A stretch of DNA of 38,522 bases, taken from assembly GCA_964491605.1 (NCBI GenBank), contig CAZBGY010000015.1, positions 1 through 38,522 on the forward strand, read 5' to 3'. This document shows positions 7,667 to 15,641 of this stretch, piece after piece. This stretch comes from DRYS01 sp964491605. GTDB taxonomy: Archaea > Thermoproteota > CALKCG01 > B24 > DRYS01. Position 1 is the stretch's first letter. Each line of letters opens with the position of its first letter. The notes under the pieces are model-generated. The model was not told the DNA's origin. It was given only the letters and a program-made list of their open reading frames with translations, and ran no database searches. Made by a program: the position numbers and the translations under genes.

Positions 7667-8689
7667 ATGCTTAGGTTGGGTTTAATCGGTTGTGGCTCTA
7701 TAAGTTATGAGCATGTGAGGAGGCTTAGCATTCTCGATGAAGGTGAGGCTTGTATAGTAGCTTTATGCGATATTGTTCTGGAGAATGCTGAGAAGCTTAG
7801 GGTTTATGCAAATAGATTCCGCAACTTGACTCCGGATCCTATACCTAAGGAGAATTTGTTCAGTGATTATCGTAGGATGCTCGATTCCATCGATCTTGAT
7901 GCTGTTATAATTTGTACCCCTCACACTATGCATTACGAGCATGTCATGGAGGCTTTGAGGAGAGATCTACACGTACTTGTCGAGAAGCCTATGGCTGTAT
8001 CTCTTAGGGAAGCTGAGGAGATGGCTTCTGAAGCTTCTAGGAGGAATCTAGTTCTCGCTATAGGCTATCAGAGGCATTTCGATCCAGCCTACACTTATGC
8101 TAGGAATCTAGTTCTAAGCGGCGATCTAGGTGACCCACATTTTGTAGTAGCTACGTTGTACCAGAATCTTATAGCCGCTGGTCGCTGGTATCTTGATCCT
8201 AAGCTATCTGGTGGCGGTCAGCTTAAAGCTTCAGGAACCCATCTAGTAGATCTAGTATTATGGATTACTGAGAGGGAACCTGTTAGGGTTAAAGCTTTGA
8301 TGGATAGATGTGGGACTGATGTCGATCTGTATATAGCGATAGCGGCTGAACTATCTGGTGGTGTATTGGCATCTATAGCTATATCTGGGGCTGCTCCAGG
8401 TAGGACTGCCGCTGTGGATGAGGAGTTTAGGTTATGGTGTTCTAGGGGTGCTGTCCACGTGTATAGTGGGAGGGTTTATGTTCAGAATAGGGATGGGGAT
8501 ACAACTATGGTTGATAGAAGTAGGCTTCCGAGGATAACTTCGAATCCCGATGTGAATTTCGTTAGGGCTATACTTGGTAAGGAGGAATGCTTAGTACCTG
8601 CTAGGTATGGTGTGTGGGCTACGAAATTCGAGGATATGGCTTACGCCGATGTAGGTAAACCTATACCTAGCCGGTTGAAGCTCGAATAG
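7667..8689 (+). CDS. Gfo/Idh/MocA family NAD(P)-dependent oxidoreductase
   Basis: Cytosolic oxidoreductase acting on sugars or inositol-like polyols. The N-terminal Rossmann motif is RLGLIGCGSIS (GxGxxx), followed by VALCDI at the end of strand 2, IICTPHTMHYEHV, and the signature EKPMAVS near residue 110. The C-terminal half is the beta-sheet substrate domain, with GGGQLKASGTHLVDL containing the His typical of the active site. In-frame ATGs occur at 7637, 7652 and 7667. I favour 7667, which starts right at the Rossmann strand and is downstream of the AT-rich promoter around 7619-7636. It is tail to tail with the sugar isomerase (2 bases between stops). A sugar substrate is inferred from the family and the neighbour. 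Confidence 0.9.
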   Translation: MLRLGLIGCGSISYEHVRRLSILDEGEACIVALCDIVLENAEKLRVYANRFRNLTPDPIPKENLFSDYRRMLDSIDLDAVIICTPHTMHYEHVMEALRRDLHVLVEKPMAVSLREAEEMASEASRRNLVLAIGYQRHFDPAYTYARNLVLSGDLGDPHFVVATLYQNLIAAGRWYLDPKLSGGGQLKASGTHLVDLVLWITEREPVRVKALMDRCGTDVDLYIAIAAELSGGVLASIAISGAAPGRTAAVDEEFRLWCSRGAVHVYSGRVYVQNRDGDTTMVDRSRLPRITSNPDVNFVRAILGKEECLVPARYGVWATKFEDMAYADVGKPIPSRLKLE

Positions 8690-8691
8690 AT

Positions 8692-9543
8692 TCAGGGTAT
8701 GTAGAGCGATAGATTCTTCCGAGCTATCCTTAAACCTTTCTCGAATCCTTCGCTCTTACCAGGCTCATATCTGTAGAATGGATCTTCATGCTCTACGCAT
8801 AATACGTAATCGTATCCAGATTCCATCAAAGCTGTTACGACGTTCTTCCAATCTATATCTCCTAGACCAGGTATCCTAAACCTCCACCATCTATCCCCAG
8901 TATACCCTACATACGATAATCTATCCCATAGTATCTCTGTATCCTTGCAATGCGTATGATATATCCTAGATCCGAAGCTCCTTATAGCATCTATGTAATC
9001 TATGAACTGAAATACTAGATGCGATGGATCATACTCCAACCCTATATACTTCGAATCTATAGCTTCAAACATAGCCTCCCATATATCAGGTCTATAAGCT
9101 ATATTCGCCATACAATTCTCTATAGCTATCCTAACATTATGTTTCTCAGCATAATCTACAAGCTTCGAGAAAACCTCTGAGAAAGCTTTGATATTATCTT
9201 CCACGGATCCCGGTATACGTCCAACCCATGTAGATACGACAGGTATATCCAACAAGTTAGCAGCTTCTATCATCTTCATGAGATGCTCGTTATTCCTCCT
9301 ACGCTTCTCCAGATCCAGATCTATATGGTTTACATACCATGCGAGAGAGGATATAATGACGCCTGAATCTTCGAGAATCTTCCTAACACTACCAGCCCCT
9401 TCTGATAGAATCTTAACAGGGTCTAGCAATACGCTTCCAGGTCCAGCTAGAACTTCGATTGCCTCAAACCCATTCCTATTAGCCCACTCGAGAGTTTCTT
9501 CAAGCCCACCTAGCTGACCTCCGACTAGGAAACCTAGCTTCAA
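8692..9543 (-). CDS. Sugar phosphate isomerase/epimerase (AP endonuclease 2-like TIM barrel)
   Basis: A 283-residue TIM-barrel protein of the xylose isomerase-like superfamily. It begins KLGFLVGGQLGGLEETLEWA. The four metal ligands can be picked out: Glu in RIAIENC, Asp in LEYDPSHLV, His in IYHTHCKD and Glu in CVEHEDP. These match the Glu-Asp-His-Glu set of tagatose/allulose epimerase-like enzymes. The reaction would be epimerisation or isomerisation of a keto sugar or sugar acid; the exact substrate is not readable. The upstream region 9544-9669 is a divergent promoter shared with the alpha/beta hydrolase. Confidence 0.88.
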   Translation of the reverse strand: MKLGFLVGGQLGGLEETLEWANRNGFEAIEVLAGPGSVLLDPVKILSEGAGSVRKILEDSGVIISSLAWYVNHIDLDLEKRRRNNEHLMKMIEAANLLDIPVVSTWVGRIPGSVEDNIKAFSEVFSKLVDYAEKHNVRIAIENCMANIAYRPDIWEAMFEAIDSKYIGLEYDPSHLVFQFIDYIDAIRSFGSRIYHTHCKDTEILWDRLSYVGYTGDRWWRFRIPGLGDIDWKNVVTALMESGYDYVLCVEHEDPFYRYEPGKSEGFEKGLRIARKNLSLYIP

Positions 9544-9669
9544 CTATGAGTACACCTCCTAGAAGCTAGGGGTATCCCAACGCTATATATGTCTATCGGC
9601 TATAAGTTGGAGTAGTAATGTTGATAATTCTTATAAGGTGTAAGCCTACGGATAACTCTATAAGATTTG

Positions 9670-10734
9670 ATGGAGCAACCTATCTTCGATTATAGAAGGC
9701 ATTTAGATGAGCTTTATAGATCCATACATCGCAGGTTTGAATTTCGTGCGAAAACTTTGGAGGAATTCAAGGAGTGGCGGAGAGAATTCAGGAGGGCATT
9801 GAAGGATGCGTTAGGATTGAGTAATATGGAGATTGATCTTGATGGGTATACACCGAAAGCTATAAAGATGGATTTCGCAGAGTTGGATAGCTATATCCGT
9901 GAGAAATGGTATATATGGGTGGAGCCGACGGTACCCCTTCCATTCTGGCTTCTAAAACCTAAAAGGATCGATCGACCACTACCCCTAATTCTAACACCTC
10001 ATGGTCATAACCACCCAGATATCTATGTAGGGATAGCGCATAACGAGCAGGAGAGAAGAGCTATCTTGGAAGGGGAGCGGGATATCGCTGTACAGGCTGT
10101 TATGGAGGGTTATATCGCTATAGCTCCGACGGCTCGAGGATTCGGGGAGACTATGGATAAAGTGGAATGCGAAGAAGGAGCTGTAAGCTCGTGCCGTTCA
10201 CAGCTTAAACACTGTCTACTAGTTGGTCGCACACCTATAGGTGAACGTGTATGGGATATATCACGGATTATAGATTGGAGTTTAACGCAGGATTACATAG
10301 ATCCTAGACGTATAGCTATCACAGGGAATTCTGGAGGAGGGACTACCTCGCTATTCGCAGCTGCATGCGATGAGCGTATATCCATAGCTGTTCCAAGCTG
10401 CTACTTCTGTACCTTCGTGGGGAGTATAGGAAGGATCCGACATTGTGATTGCAACTATATACCAGGGATACTCAGGTTAGGCGAAATGTACGAAGTTGCC
10501 GGACTCATAGCTCCTAGACCGTTCCGTGCTATAGCTGGTAGGAAAGATCCGATCTTCCCTATAGAATCCGTTCTCGAAGCATTCGAGAAGCTTAAAGCTA
10601 TATATGAAGTAGCAGGTGCTCTGGATAGATGCGAGTTATACATAGGTGAAGGAGGGCATAGGTACTATAAGGATGGAGCATGGCCGTTCATTAGAAAATG
10701 GTTCGATTACATCGATAGGCATGGACATTTATAG
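9670..10734 (+). CDS. Alpha/beta hydrolase (acetyl-xylan-esterase/dienelactone-hydrolase-like)
   Basis: Hydrolase of about 354 residues with no signal peptide. Nucleophile elbow ITGNSGGGTTSLFAA (Ser in GNSGGG) near residue 220, oxyanion region LPLILTPHGHNHPD, the segment APTARGFGE before the elbow, catalytic Asp in AGRKDPIFPIES and His in GEGGHRYYKDGAWPF. This layout is that of the Abhydrolase_7 / esterase families that remove acyl groups from sugars or small esters. ATG at 9670 is preferred over the adjacent TTG at 9667. It is divergent from the sugar isomerase gene and likely part of the same carbohydrate set. Several cysteines (PSCYFCTF, HCDC) around the elbow are unusual and may bind metal or form disulphides. 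Confidence 0.82.
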   Translation: MEQPIFDYRRHLDELYRSIHRRFEFRAKTLEEFKEWRREFRRALKDALGLSNMEIDLDGYTPKAIKMDFAELDSYIREKWYIWVEPTVPLPFWLLKPKRIDRPLPLILTPHGHNHPDIYVGIAHNEQERRAILEGERDIAVQAVMEGYIAIAPTARGFGETMDKVECEEGAVSSCRSQLKHCLLVGRTPIGERVWDISRIIDWSLTQDYIDPRRIAITGNSGGGTTSLFAAACDERISIAVPSCYFCTFVGSIGRIRHCDCNYIPGILRLGEMYEVAGLIAPRPFRAIAGRKDPIFPIESVLEAFEKLKAIYEVAGALDRCELYIGEGGHRYYKDGAWPFIRKWFDYIDRHGHL

Positions 10735-10850
10735 TTATCAAGCTTTTCTCAACGGTTAAAGGACTTCGAATGCGTATACCAGGAAAATCGGACTACTACC
10801 TTTCAGGAAGTTGGGTAAATGCTACTACCCATATGAAAAGATCATAGAGA

Positions 10851-10924
10851 TGCCCGGGGCCGGATTTGAACCGGCGACAACCCGGTCTTCAGCCGGGCGC
10901 TCTCCCAGGCTGAGCTACCCGGGC
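10851..10924 (-). tRNA. tRNA-Phe (anticodon GAA)
   Basis: Minus-strand cloverleaf of 74 bases: acceptor GCCCGGG/CCCGGGC, D stem GCTC/GAGC, anticodon stem CCCGG/CCGGG with loop CTGAAGA (anticodon GAA), T arm GCCGG-TTCAAAT-CCGGC, discriminator A. No intron, no encoded CCA. A TATA element lies about 30 bases upstream. Confidence 0.96.
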
Positions 10925-10949
10925 TCAGGATTCTAGATTAGTTCATCCT

Positions 10950-10960
10950 ACTTATAAAAC
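10950..10960 (-). promoter_or_regulatory. TATA-box promoter of tRNA-Phe
   Basis: AGTTTTATAAG-like element on the minus strand, centred about 31 bases before the first base of the tRNA. Confidence 0.55.
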
Positions 10961-10978
10961 TGTCGGCTTCCCTCTAAC

Positions 10979-11377
10979 CTATTCACCGATCACCTGAATT
11001 ATTACCTTTCTAGTTCTAGGCGTGGTATCGACTTCTATGAAGAATATCGATTGCCATGTTCCCAACGCTATCCTACCATCTATCAGCGGAAATACCTTCG
11101 AAGGGGATAGGAATAGCGATCTTATATGTGAATGTGCATTCTCCGGGTGTCTATAGCTTTTATCCCTAGGTATGAGTATATTCAGCGTATCCCATATATC
11201 CCTCAGGAGGCTTGGATCATACTCTGTCACACCTATTACGCCTGTAGCATGAGGTGCGAATACGTTCACCATTCCATTCCTTATACCTGAACGTGTTACG
11301 ACGGATTCGATCATACTGGTTAGGTTTATGAAGTCTCCTTCGCCTTTCGTTCTAAAAGTTAGGATCTCTTGATACAC
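10979..11377 (-). CDS. YjbQ family protein (UPF0047)
   Basis: A 132-residue member of the YjbQ/UPF0047 family, small cytosolic trimeric beta-rich proteins. Some bacterial members have weak thiamin phosphate synthase activity, but the archaeal role is unknown. Family marks are VNVFAPHATGVIGVTEYDPSL, the triad region ENAHSHIRSLFLSPSKVFPL and GRIALGTWQSIFFIEVD. The start is GTG at 11377, with a GAGGG ribosome site immediately before it. The gene follows the MBL nuclease on the same strand after 61 bases and is followed by tRNA-Phe. Confidence 0.88.
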   Translation of the reverse strand: MYQEILTFRTKGEGDFINLTSMIESVVTRSGIRNGMVNVFAPHATGVIGVTEYDPSLLRDIWDTLNILIPRDKSYRHPENAHSHIRSLFLSPSKVFPLIDGRIALGTWQSIFFIEVDTTPRTRKVIIQVIGE

Positions 11378-11438
11378 CCTCAGCTGGGATCCCTCCTAGA
11401 GGCTGTCGATAGATTCCTTAAATAGATGAAGTATTTGT

Positions 11439-12422
11439 TTATAAAGGATCGGCTTCCACGCTTATTCTCTTTGCAATCTCCCTAGCTAGGATCCTATCAT
11501 ATACACCCCCATGGAATGTATAGACTTTTTTAGGTTTAATCTCCTCTATGTATTCTAGGATGGATTTGAAATCAGCATGGTCTGAGAATGGGATAGGGTA
11601 TCTATCGTTCGAGAATCTTAAAGCCCAGCCCGATGCGAATCCTATCCTGAACCTAGGATCATCGAAGAACAGGTCTTTAGGTACTATGTAAACTCCATCG
11701 GGGATGCTGGGCTTAGAGATCGTATATTCTAATCTATGTCCATACTCTCCATATATATAGCTGTATCTAGCTACATGTGGATGTACGTAAACTTTGATGT
11801 TAGTGAGTTTATTGATCATAGCGTTTAGTTCTTGGCTATTCCCGAGTATATCGGTCTGGATAACCGGTATAAATCCGTCACCTAGACTTCTGATGATCCA
11901 TGATATAAGGTCTAGATAAACCTTCCCTCTAGGTGGGAGTATGAAGTTTGGGGATCCGTATGTTGATTCTACGATCGCTATATCGCATTCTACTACCTCA
12001 GCAGGCTCCACGGTGAATCCTCTGATAGTGTTGAAATCGCCTGTGTATAGGATGGTGGCTTCAGGTGTCTCTATCCTGAACATAGCTGAACCGAGTATAT
12101 GTCCAGCGTTAAGCACCTCCACATCGATACTGTATGGTAGGGATAGTATATCACCATAACCTACGGTATACACTCCGTATATATTCTGACCTCTAGCTCT
12201 ACATAGAGCGATAGTTTGAGGTGTAGCATACCTTCTAAGCGATGTATCACCTAGACTTCTAGAATGATCTGTATGTGCATGGCTTATGAACGCGTAGTAA
12301 TTTACGCTATCCCCGACGCCTACATGCATCGACGGATCTAAAAGTATGCTTACATCCCTATACATTACTAGAACTCCTCCGCGATACCTAGCTATCCTTA
12401 GAAGAGACATATGCCTCCCCAT
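11439..12422 (-). CDS. Metallo-beta-lactamase-fold nuclease (mRNA 3'-end processing/ligase-associated exonuclease type)
   Basis: Zinc hydrolase of about 327 residues with the full metal set: SHAHTDHS (HxHxDH), AGHILGSAM, YTGDFN and PFSDHADF, plus the C-terminal His in VYTFHGG. This combination belongs to the nucleic-acid branch (COG1236-like, YSH1/CPSF-type and ligase-associated exonucleases). It lacks the KH domains of the main archaeal CPSF, so it is the short exonuclease type. It would degrade or trim RNA or DNA in the cytosol. Two ATGs are possible, at 12422 and 12410; the stretch between them contains GGGAGG. Upstream lies rpoP on the same strand. Confidence 0.86.
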   Translation of the reverse strand: MGRHMSLLRIARYRGGVLVMYRDVSILLDPSMHVGVGDSVNYYAFISHAHTDHSRSLGDTSLRRYATPQTIALCRARGQNIYGVYTVGYGDILSLPYSIDVEVLNAGHILGSAMFRIETPEATILYTGDFNTIRGFTVEPAEVVECDIAIVESTYGSPNFILPPRGKVYLDLISWIIRSLGDGFIPVIQTDILGNSQELNAMINKLTNIKVYVHPHVARYSYIYGEYGHRLEYTISKPSIPDGVYIVPKDLFFDDPRFRIGFASGWALRFSNDRYPIPFSDHADFKSILEYIEEIKPKKVYTFHGGVYDRILAREIAKRISVEADPL

Positions 12423-12597
12423 ACCACTGCCTCTCTAGCCGATCCTAAAATTAACGATAAGATCGATAGGTGGTTTGGATTCATCCCGATTTATCCACTA
12501 TAACGAGGAATCATATAGAGGCTATATAAACTAGTTTAGCTCCTCCCTATCATCTATAAATCTCATCTAAGTCTTCATAGGAACCTGAACCTAGATC

Positions 12598-12759
12598 TTA
12601 TTCAGCTTTCACCCTCTTAACGATAGGGGGTCTTATCTTCCTTAGAACTCTATACCCGCATCTAGTACACCTTACATCATCGTATAATCTAAGCTCTTCA
12701 GAGGATACTTTATGACCGCATCTAACGCATTCATAGATTATCTCCCCGGTGCTGCTCAT
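12598..12759 (-). CDS. rpoP: DNA-directed RNA polymerase subunit P (Rpb12 homologue)
   Basis: A 53-residue zinc-ribbon subunit of archaeal RNA polymerase, equivalent to eukaryotic Rpb12. The ribbon is two CxxC pairs, YECVRCGHKV and VRCTRCGYRVL, about 20 residues apart, followed by the conserved basic tail LRKIRPPIVKRVKA. Start ATG at 12759, stop TAA at 12598-12600. Length matches the family. This is a single-copy core gene, so it marks the surrounding region as chromosomal. It lies between the pantothenate kinase unit and the MBL nuclease, all on the minus strand. Confidence 0.93.
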   Translation of the reverse strand: MSSTGEIIYECVRCGHKVSSEELRLYDDVRCTRCGYRVLRKIRPPIVKRVKAE

Positions 12760-12812
12760 CGCTCACTACTAGTTGTTTTAACGGTAGAGGTAATGTAAAA
12801 GGTTTTCGCAAT

Positions 12813-13655
12813 CTATGGATTTAATCTTCTCGCTAGTTTGTAGGCTGCACCTAGCGCTGTACAGTAATCTCCATTTTCTGGGAAGCATATATCCGCTTCG
12901 AATATCGCTGCTACATCCCTCATAGCTTTAACTATAAGCTTAGATGAAGCAAGCTTCCCTACTGCTACTATATCCTTCTCCATACCATAGATCTTCGAGG
13001 CGAAGATAGCTAGGACGCCTATAACTTGACCTACGAGGTTGAAGAGAGCTGCAGCTATATCCTCATCTGTAGCTTCATCGCTTATCTTACCGAAATTCGA
13101 AGCCGTAGCTTCGCTAGGTATTATACCTACCGGGCCTCCAGCTATATCTGCAACCGTAAGATCGACTTTAACAGAATTACCCTTTTCCGCTAGGTTTTCT
13201 AGAGCTTCTATGCTATGCTTATTCAAGATTAGACGGCCTAAGCCTAAGAGGGTGCCACCGCCTACACCTGTACCTCCTATATGCTTTATACTCCTACCAT
13301 GATCTTCTACGATAACCATAGCCGTACCTGTACCCATGCTAACTACTAGAGCTCTATCCTTACCAGTAAGTGCTATACCTCCTAGACCTATAGCCTCAAC
13401 CTCATCCACCATGGTCAAGGGTATTCCGAATAATTCGTTCATCCTTAGAAATCTAGCTCCTCCACCTGTAACGGCTATCCGTAGTACGTCTTCAAGCCTA
13501 TAACCTTGTTCAGCTAGAAGCTTGCCTATAGCACCTGAAGCCGCGGCTATAGGATCCATAGTAACAGTGGAAGTAAACCCGGCTATAGTGTCCTCCCTCA
13601 GAGCTACAGCCTTAGTTATACTGCTACCTATATCGACCCCTAGGTATAGCTTCAT
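12813..13655 (-). CDS. Type II pantothenate kinase (CoaW/Fumble family)
   Basis: An ASKHA-fold kinase of 280 residues. Phosphate-1 motif LGVDIGSSITKAVAL at the N-terminus, ALVVSMGTGTAMVIV, then the type II PanK hallmarks HIGGTGVGGGTLLGLGRLI and LTVADIAGG with PSEATASNFGK, and adenosine motif VAVGKLASSK. A Glu (VDEVEAIGLGG) sits at the position expected for the catalytic base. Family members phosphorylate pantothenate (and pantetheine) with ATP, the first step of CoA synthesis in eukaryotes and staphylococci. Archaea usually make 4'-phosphopantothenate by pantoate kinase and phosphopantothenate synthetase, so this enzyme is unexpected. Its start overlaps the stop of the ECF S component by 4 bases, indicating translational coupling. 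A BadF/BcrA-type activator is the alternative, but it lacks these motifs. Confidence 0.85.
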   Translation of the reverse strand: MKLYLGVDIGSSITKAVALREDTIAGFTSTVTMDPIAAASGAIGKLLAEQGYRLEDVLRIAVTGGGARFLRMNELFGIPLTMVDEVEAIGLGGIALTGKDRALVVSMGTGTAMVIVEDHGRSIKHIGGTGVGGGTLLGLGRLILNKHSIEALENLAEKGNSVKVDLTVADIAGGPVGIIPSEATASNFGKISDEATDEDIAAALFNLVGQVIGVLAIFASKIYGMEKDIVAVGKLASSKLIVKAMRDVAAIFEADICFPENGDYCTALGAAYKLARRLNP

Positions 13656-14374
13656 TTAACCTCCACCAACCATGGGAAAACCTTCTTCGCAGCTCTAGCG
13701 ATAGGAGGTACTAGAAATGTGAGGAATGGTATTTCTGATAGGAACGTCCATGCTGCTACCACTATGCTCATGTATAGTGGTAACGGCTCTCCGATCCCTA
13801 GTATCTTCGGCATAACGAACAGCTGACTATACCCCCATACTCCTAGACCAATTATCAAGCTACCTACACCCAACCCTACTATAGCTGCTAGTATGTAGCT
13901 CTCCCATCCTTTAAAATATCTAGAGGCGGAGGAGTATATGATCAGACAAGAGGAGCTCAACGATATACCGATGATCGATGATATTATATCCGTTAATCCA
14001 TAGATATGGAGTAAAGCTATTAGTAGAGATAGGGTTGTTGAGAATACGGTAACGCCCACCGATGCATTTCTTCTAGGCTTCGAGGATGATAATCTCCCGA
14101 CTATATAGAATCCTATGAAGTTAGCTGGTACGCCTACGGTTAAACTTAGGAATGGATCTCCGTGTATGATAACATCGCTTACAAATATCCCTACAGCGGC
14201 ACCTACCCCTCCGACTACGCCTCCGAAGATATATGAGAATAAGCCTGGAACTATCACCGCAGGCCAGAATCTAACTCCTCCGACGAATATACCGAAGTAG
14301 GTAATGTAGCCTAATGCTGCATAGAGGGATGCGTTCACAGCTATCGCAGCTATCTTTAAGGTCCTAGTTTTCAT
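13652..14374 (-). CDS. ECF transporter substrate-binding (S) component, probably for pantothenate or a related vitamin
   Basis: A membrane protein of 240 residues with about 6 hydrophobic segments. The first is AAIAVNASLYAALGYITYFG, then VRFWPAVIVPGLFSYIFGGVVGG and LTVGVPANFIGFYIVGRL. Small size, an Ala-rich first helix that would contact the T component, and a loop with aromatic and Gly residues between the first helices are features of ECF S components. No EcfT or EcfA gene is in the window, so it would share a common energising module. The overlap with the type II pantothenate kinase suggests the substrate is pantothenate or pantetheine; this is inference from context. Confidence 0.72.
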   Translation of the reverse strand: MKTRTLKIAAIAVNASLYAALGYITYFGIFVGGVRFWPAVIVPGLFSYIFGGVVGGVGAAVGIFVSDVIIHGDPFLSLTVGVPANFIGFYIVGRLSSSKPRRNASVGVTVFSTTLSLLIALLHIYGLTDIISSIIGISLSSSCLIIYSSASRYFKGWESYILAAIVGLGVGSLIIGLGVWGYSQLFVMPKILGIGEPLPLYMSIVVAAWTFLSEIPFLTFLVPPIARAAKKVFPWLVEVK

Positions 14375-14564
14375 GTAGAGGTTCTATGGATCTATGTCTG
14401 AGATAAGACTATCTATATATCTGAAAATGGTGTCTAGTATATCTATAGATACATCTTAAGCGGATCTTCCTTTCGCTGTTTATTATCGGTGGGTTCCACT
14501 TATGGAAGTCTATGCGACGTTCTATCGGATAGCTGGAAGCTTCGCTGTAGATTCTCAGCGTATC

Positions 14565-14574
14565 AATATTTATG
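14565..14574 (+). promoter_or_regulatory. TATA-box promoter of the Hsp20 operon
   Basis: AATATTTATG, predicted start of transcription near 14597. It lies inside the longer open frame that begins at 14502, so that earlier ATG is unlikely to be used. The ribosome site GAGGTG at 14602-14607 precedes the ATG at 14616 by 8 bases. Confidence 0.55.
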
Positions 14575-14615
14575 TATCGCTAGGATACAACTCTATTATC
14601 CGAGGTGCTTTACCT

Positions 14616-15044
14616 ATGTCTATCTTCGATGAGGTAAGCCGTATAAGCGATGAGGTTAGGAGGGAGCTTGAGAAAGCTTTTAGGAGTATAGCGGATAGGT
14701 TCCTGTACACGGAGGAGGGCTATCGTAAAGCTCTAGTCGATATCGAAGAGACGGATGAGGAGTATATCGCGAGATTGGAGGCTCCAGGTGTACCCAAGGA
14801 TAGGATAGATATTCGTATAGAAGGTAGGATTGTAGAGGTTAAAGCCGACTACCCTGTAGAGAAGGATAAGGAGAAGCGCAGATACGTATTGAAGGAGAGA
14901 AGTGGTAAGGGGTTCTATAGGAGGATCGAAATGCCCTCAGATATAGCTCCTGAGAACGTTAAAGCATCCTATAACGACGGTATACTCTCCATATATATGC
15001 GTAAAGCTAAACCTACGGTGAGGTGGAGGATACCTGTGGAGTGA
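14616..15044 (+). CDS. Hsp20/alpha-crystallin small heat shock protein
   Basis: ATP-independent chaperone of 142 residues that holds unfolding proteins in large oligomers. A variable helical N-terminus (SIFDEVSRISDEVRRELEKA) is followed by the alpha-crystallin domain: YIARLEAPGVPKDRIDIRIE, then RRIEMPSDIAPENVKASYND and GILSIYMRKA, with the usual A-x-x-x-n-GvL turn present as ASYNDGILSI. A C-terminal IPV (WRIPVE) gives the I-x-V anchor used for oligomer assembly. The start at 14616 is chosen from its strong GAGGTG site and upstream TATA box; the frame is open 38 codons further upstream. It is the first gene of a run with the HD protein and adenine deaminase. Confidence 0.92.
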   Translation: MSIFDEVSRISDEVRRELEKAFRSIADRFLYTEEGYRKALVDIEETDEEYIARLEAPGVPKDRIDIRIEGRIVEVKADYPVEKDKEKRRYVLKERSGKGFYRRIEMPSDIAPENVKASYNDGILSIYMRKAKPTVRWRIPVE

Positions 15045-15051
15045 TCTTGAC

Positions 15052-15606
15052 TTGATCGATAGAGATGAAGCGATTAAGCTTGTAAAACGCTACGTATCTG
15101 ATGATAGGTATGTGAAGCATATGATAGCCGTAGAAGCTGTTATGAGGGGGTTAGCTAAACATCTGGGGGAGGATGAATCTCTATGGGGTTTAACAGGTCT
15201 ACTACACGATATAGATTATACCATGGTTAAAGGAGATCTGGATAAGCATGGATTGGAATCTTCTAGGATTCTCGAAGGTATACTCCCAGAGAAGGCTATC
15301 GAAGCTATAAAAGCACATAACTATGAGCATACAGGTATAACTCCGGATAGCAAGCTGAGTAAAGCCCTCATAGCTGCAGATGCTATCTCCGGTCTTATAG
15401 TAGCTGTAGCTCTAGTTATGCCGAGTAAGAAGTTGGATGAAGTTAAGGTGAGCAGTGTTATGAGTAAGTTTAAATCTAAGGATTTCGCTCGCGGAGTCGA
15501 TAGGAGCCGTATCCTCTTCTGCGAGAAGCTAGGGTTGAAGCTTGAAGAATTCATCGATATATCACTCCAGTCTATGAAGAATGTAGCTGTGGAGCTAGGA
15601 TTGTAG
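15052..15606 (+). CDS. HD-domain (HDIG-like) phosphohydrolase
   Basis: A 184-residue single-domain HD protein. Metal ligands: His in VKHMIAVEAVMRGLAKHLG, the HD pair in LTGLLHDIDYTMVKGD, His in AIKAHNYEH and Asp in KALIAADAISGLIV. This pattern is that of small HDIG/YqeK-like proteins acting on nucleotides or phosphate esters. The start is TTG at 15052; GGAGTGATC just upstream overlaps the Hsp20 stop and would serve as ribosome site, so the two genes are translationally coupled. The substrate is unknown. Adenine deaminase follows after 35 bases, so a nucleotide substrate is plausible but unproven. Confidence 0.85.
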   Translation: MIDRDEAIKLVKRYVSDDRYVKHMIAVEAVMRGLAKHLGEDESLWGLTGLLHDIDYTMVKGDLDKHGLESSRILEGILPEKAIEAIKAHNYEHTGITPDSKLSKALIAADAISGLIVAVALVMPSKKLDEVKVSSVMSKFKSKDFARGVDRSRILFCEKLGLKLEEFIDISLQSMKNVAVELGL

Positions 15607-15641
15607 ACCCCGGCTCCAGTGATCCATAGGAGGCGATGTGT

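Noticed and set aside
12813..13655. BadF/BcrA-type ATPase or dehydratase activator as identity of the kinase.
   Set aside because: It lacks the cluster-binding cysteines of activators, while the GGTGVGGGTLLGLG and SEATASNFGK motifs are specific for type II pantothenate kinases.
14502..14615. N-terminal extension of the Hsp20 gene from ATG 14502.
   Set aside because: It contains the TATA box and ribosome site of the downstream ATG 14616 and does not resemble small heat shock proteins.
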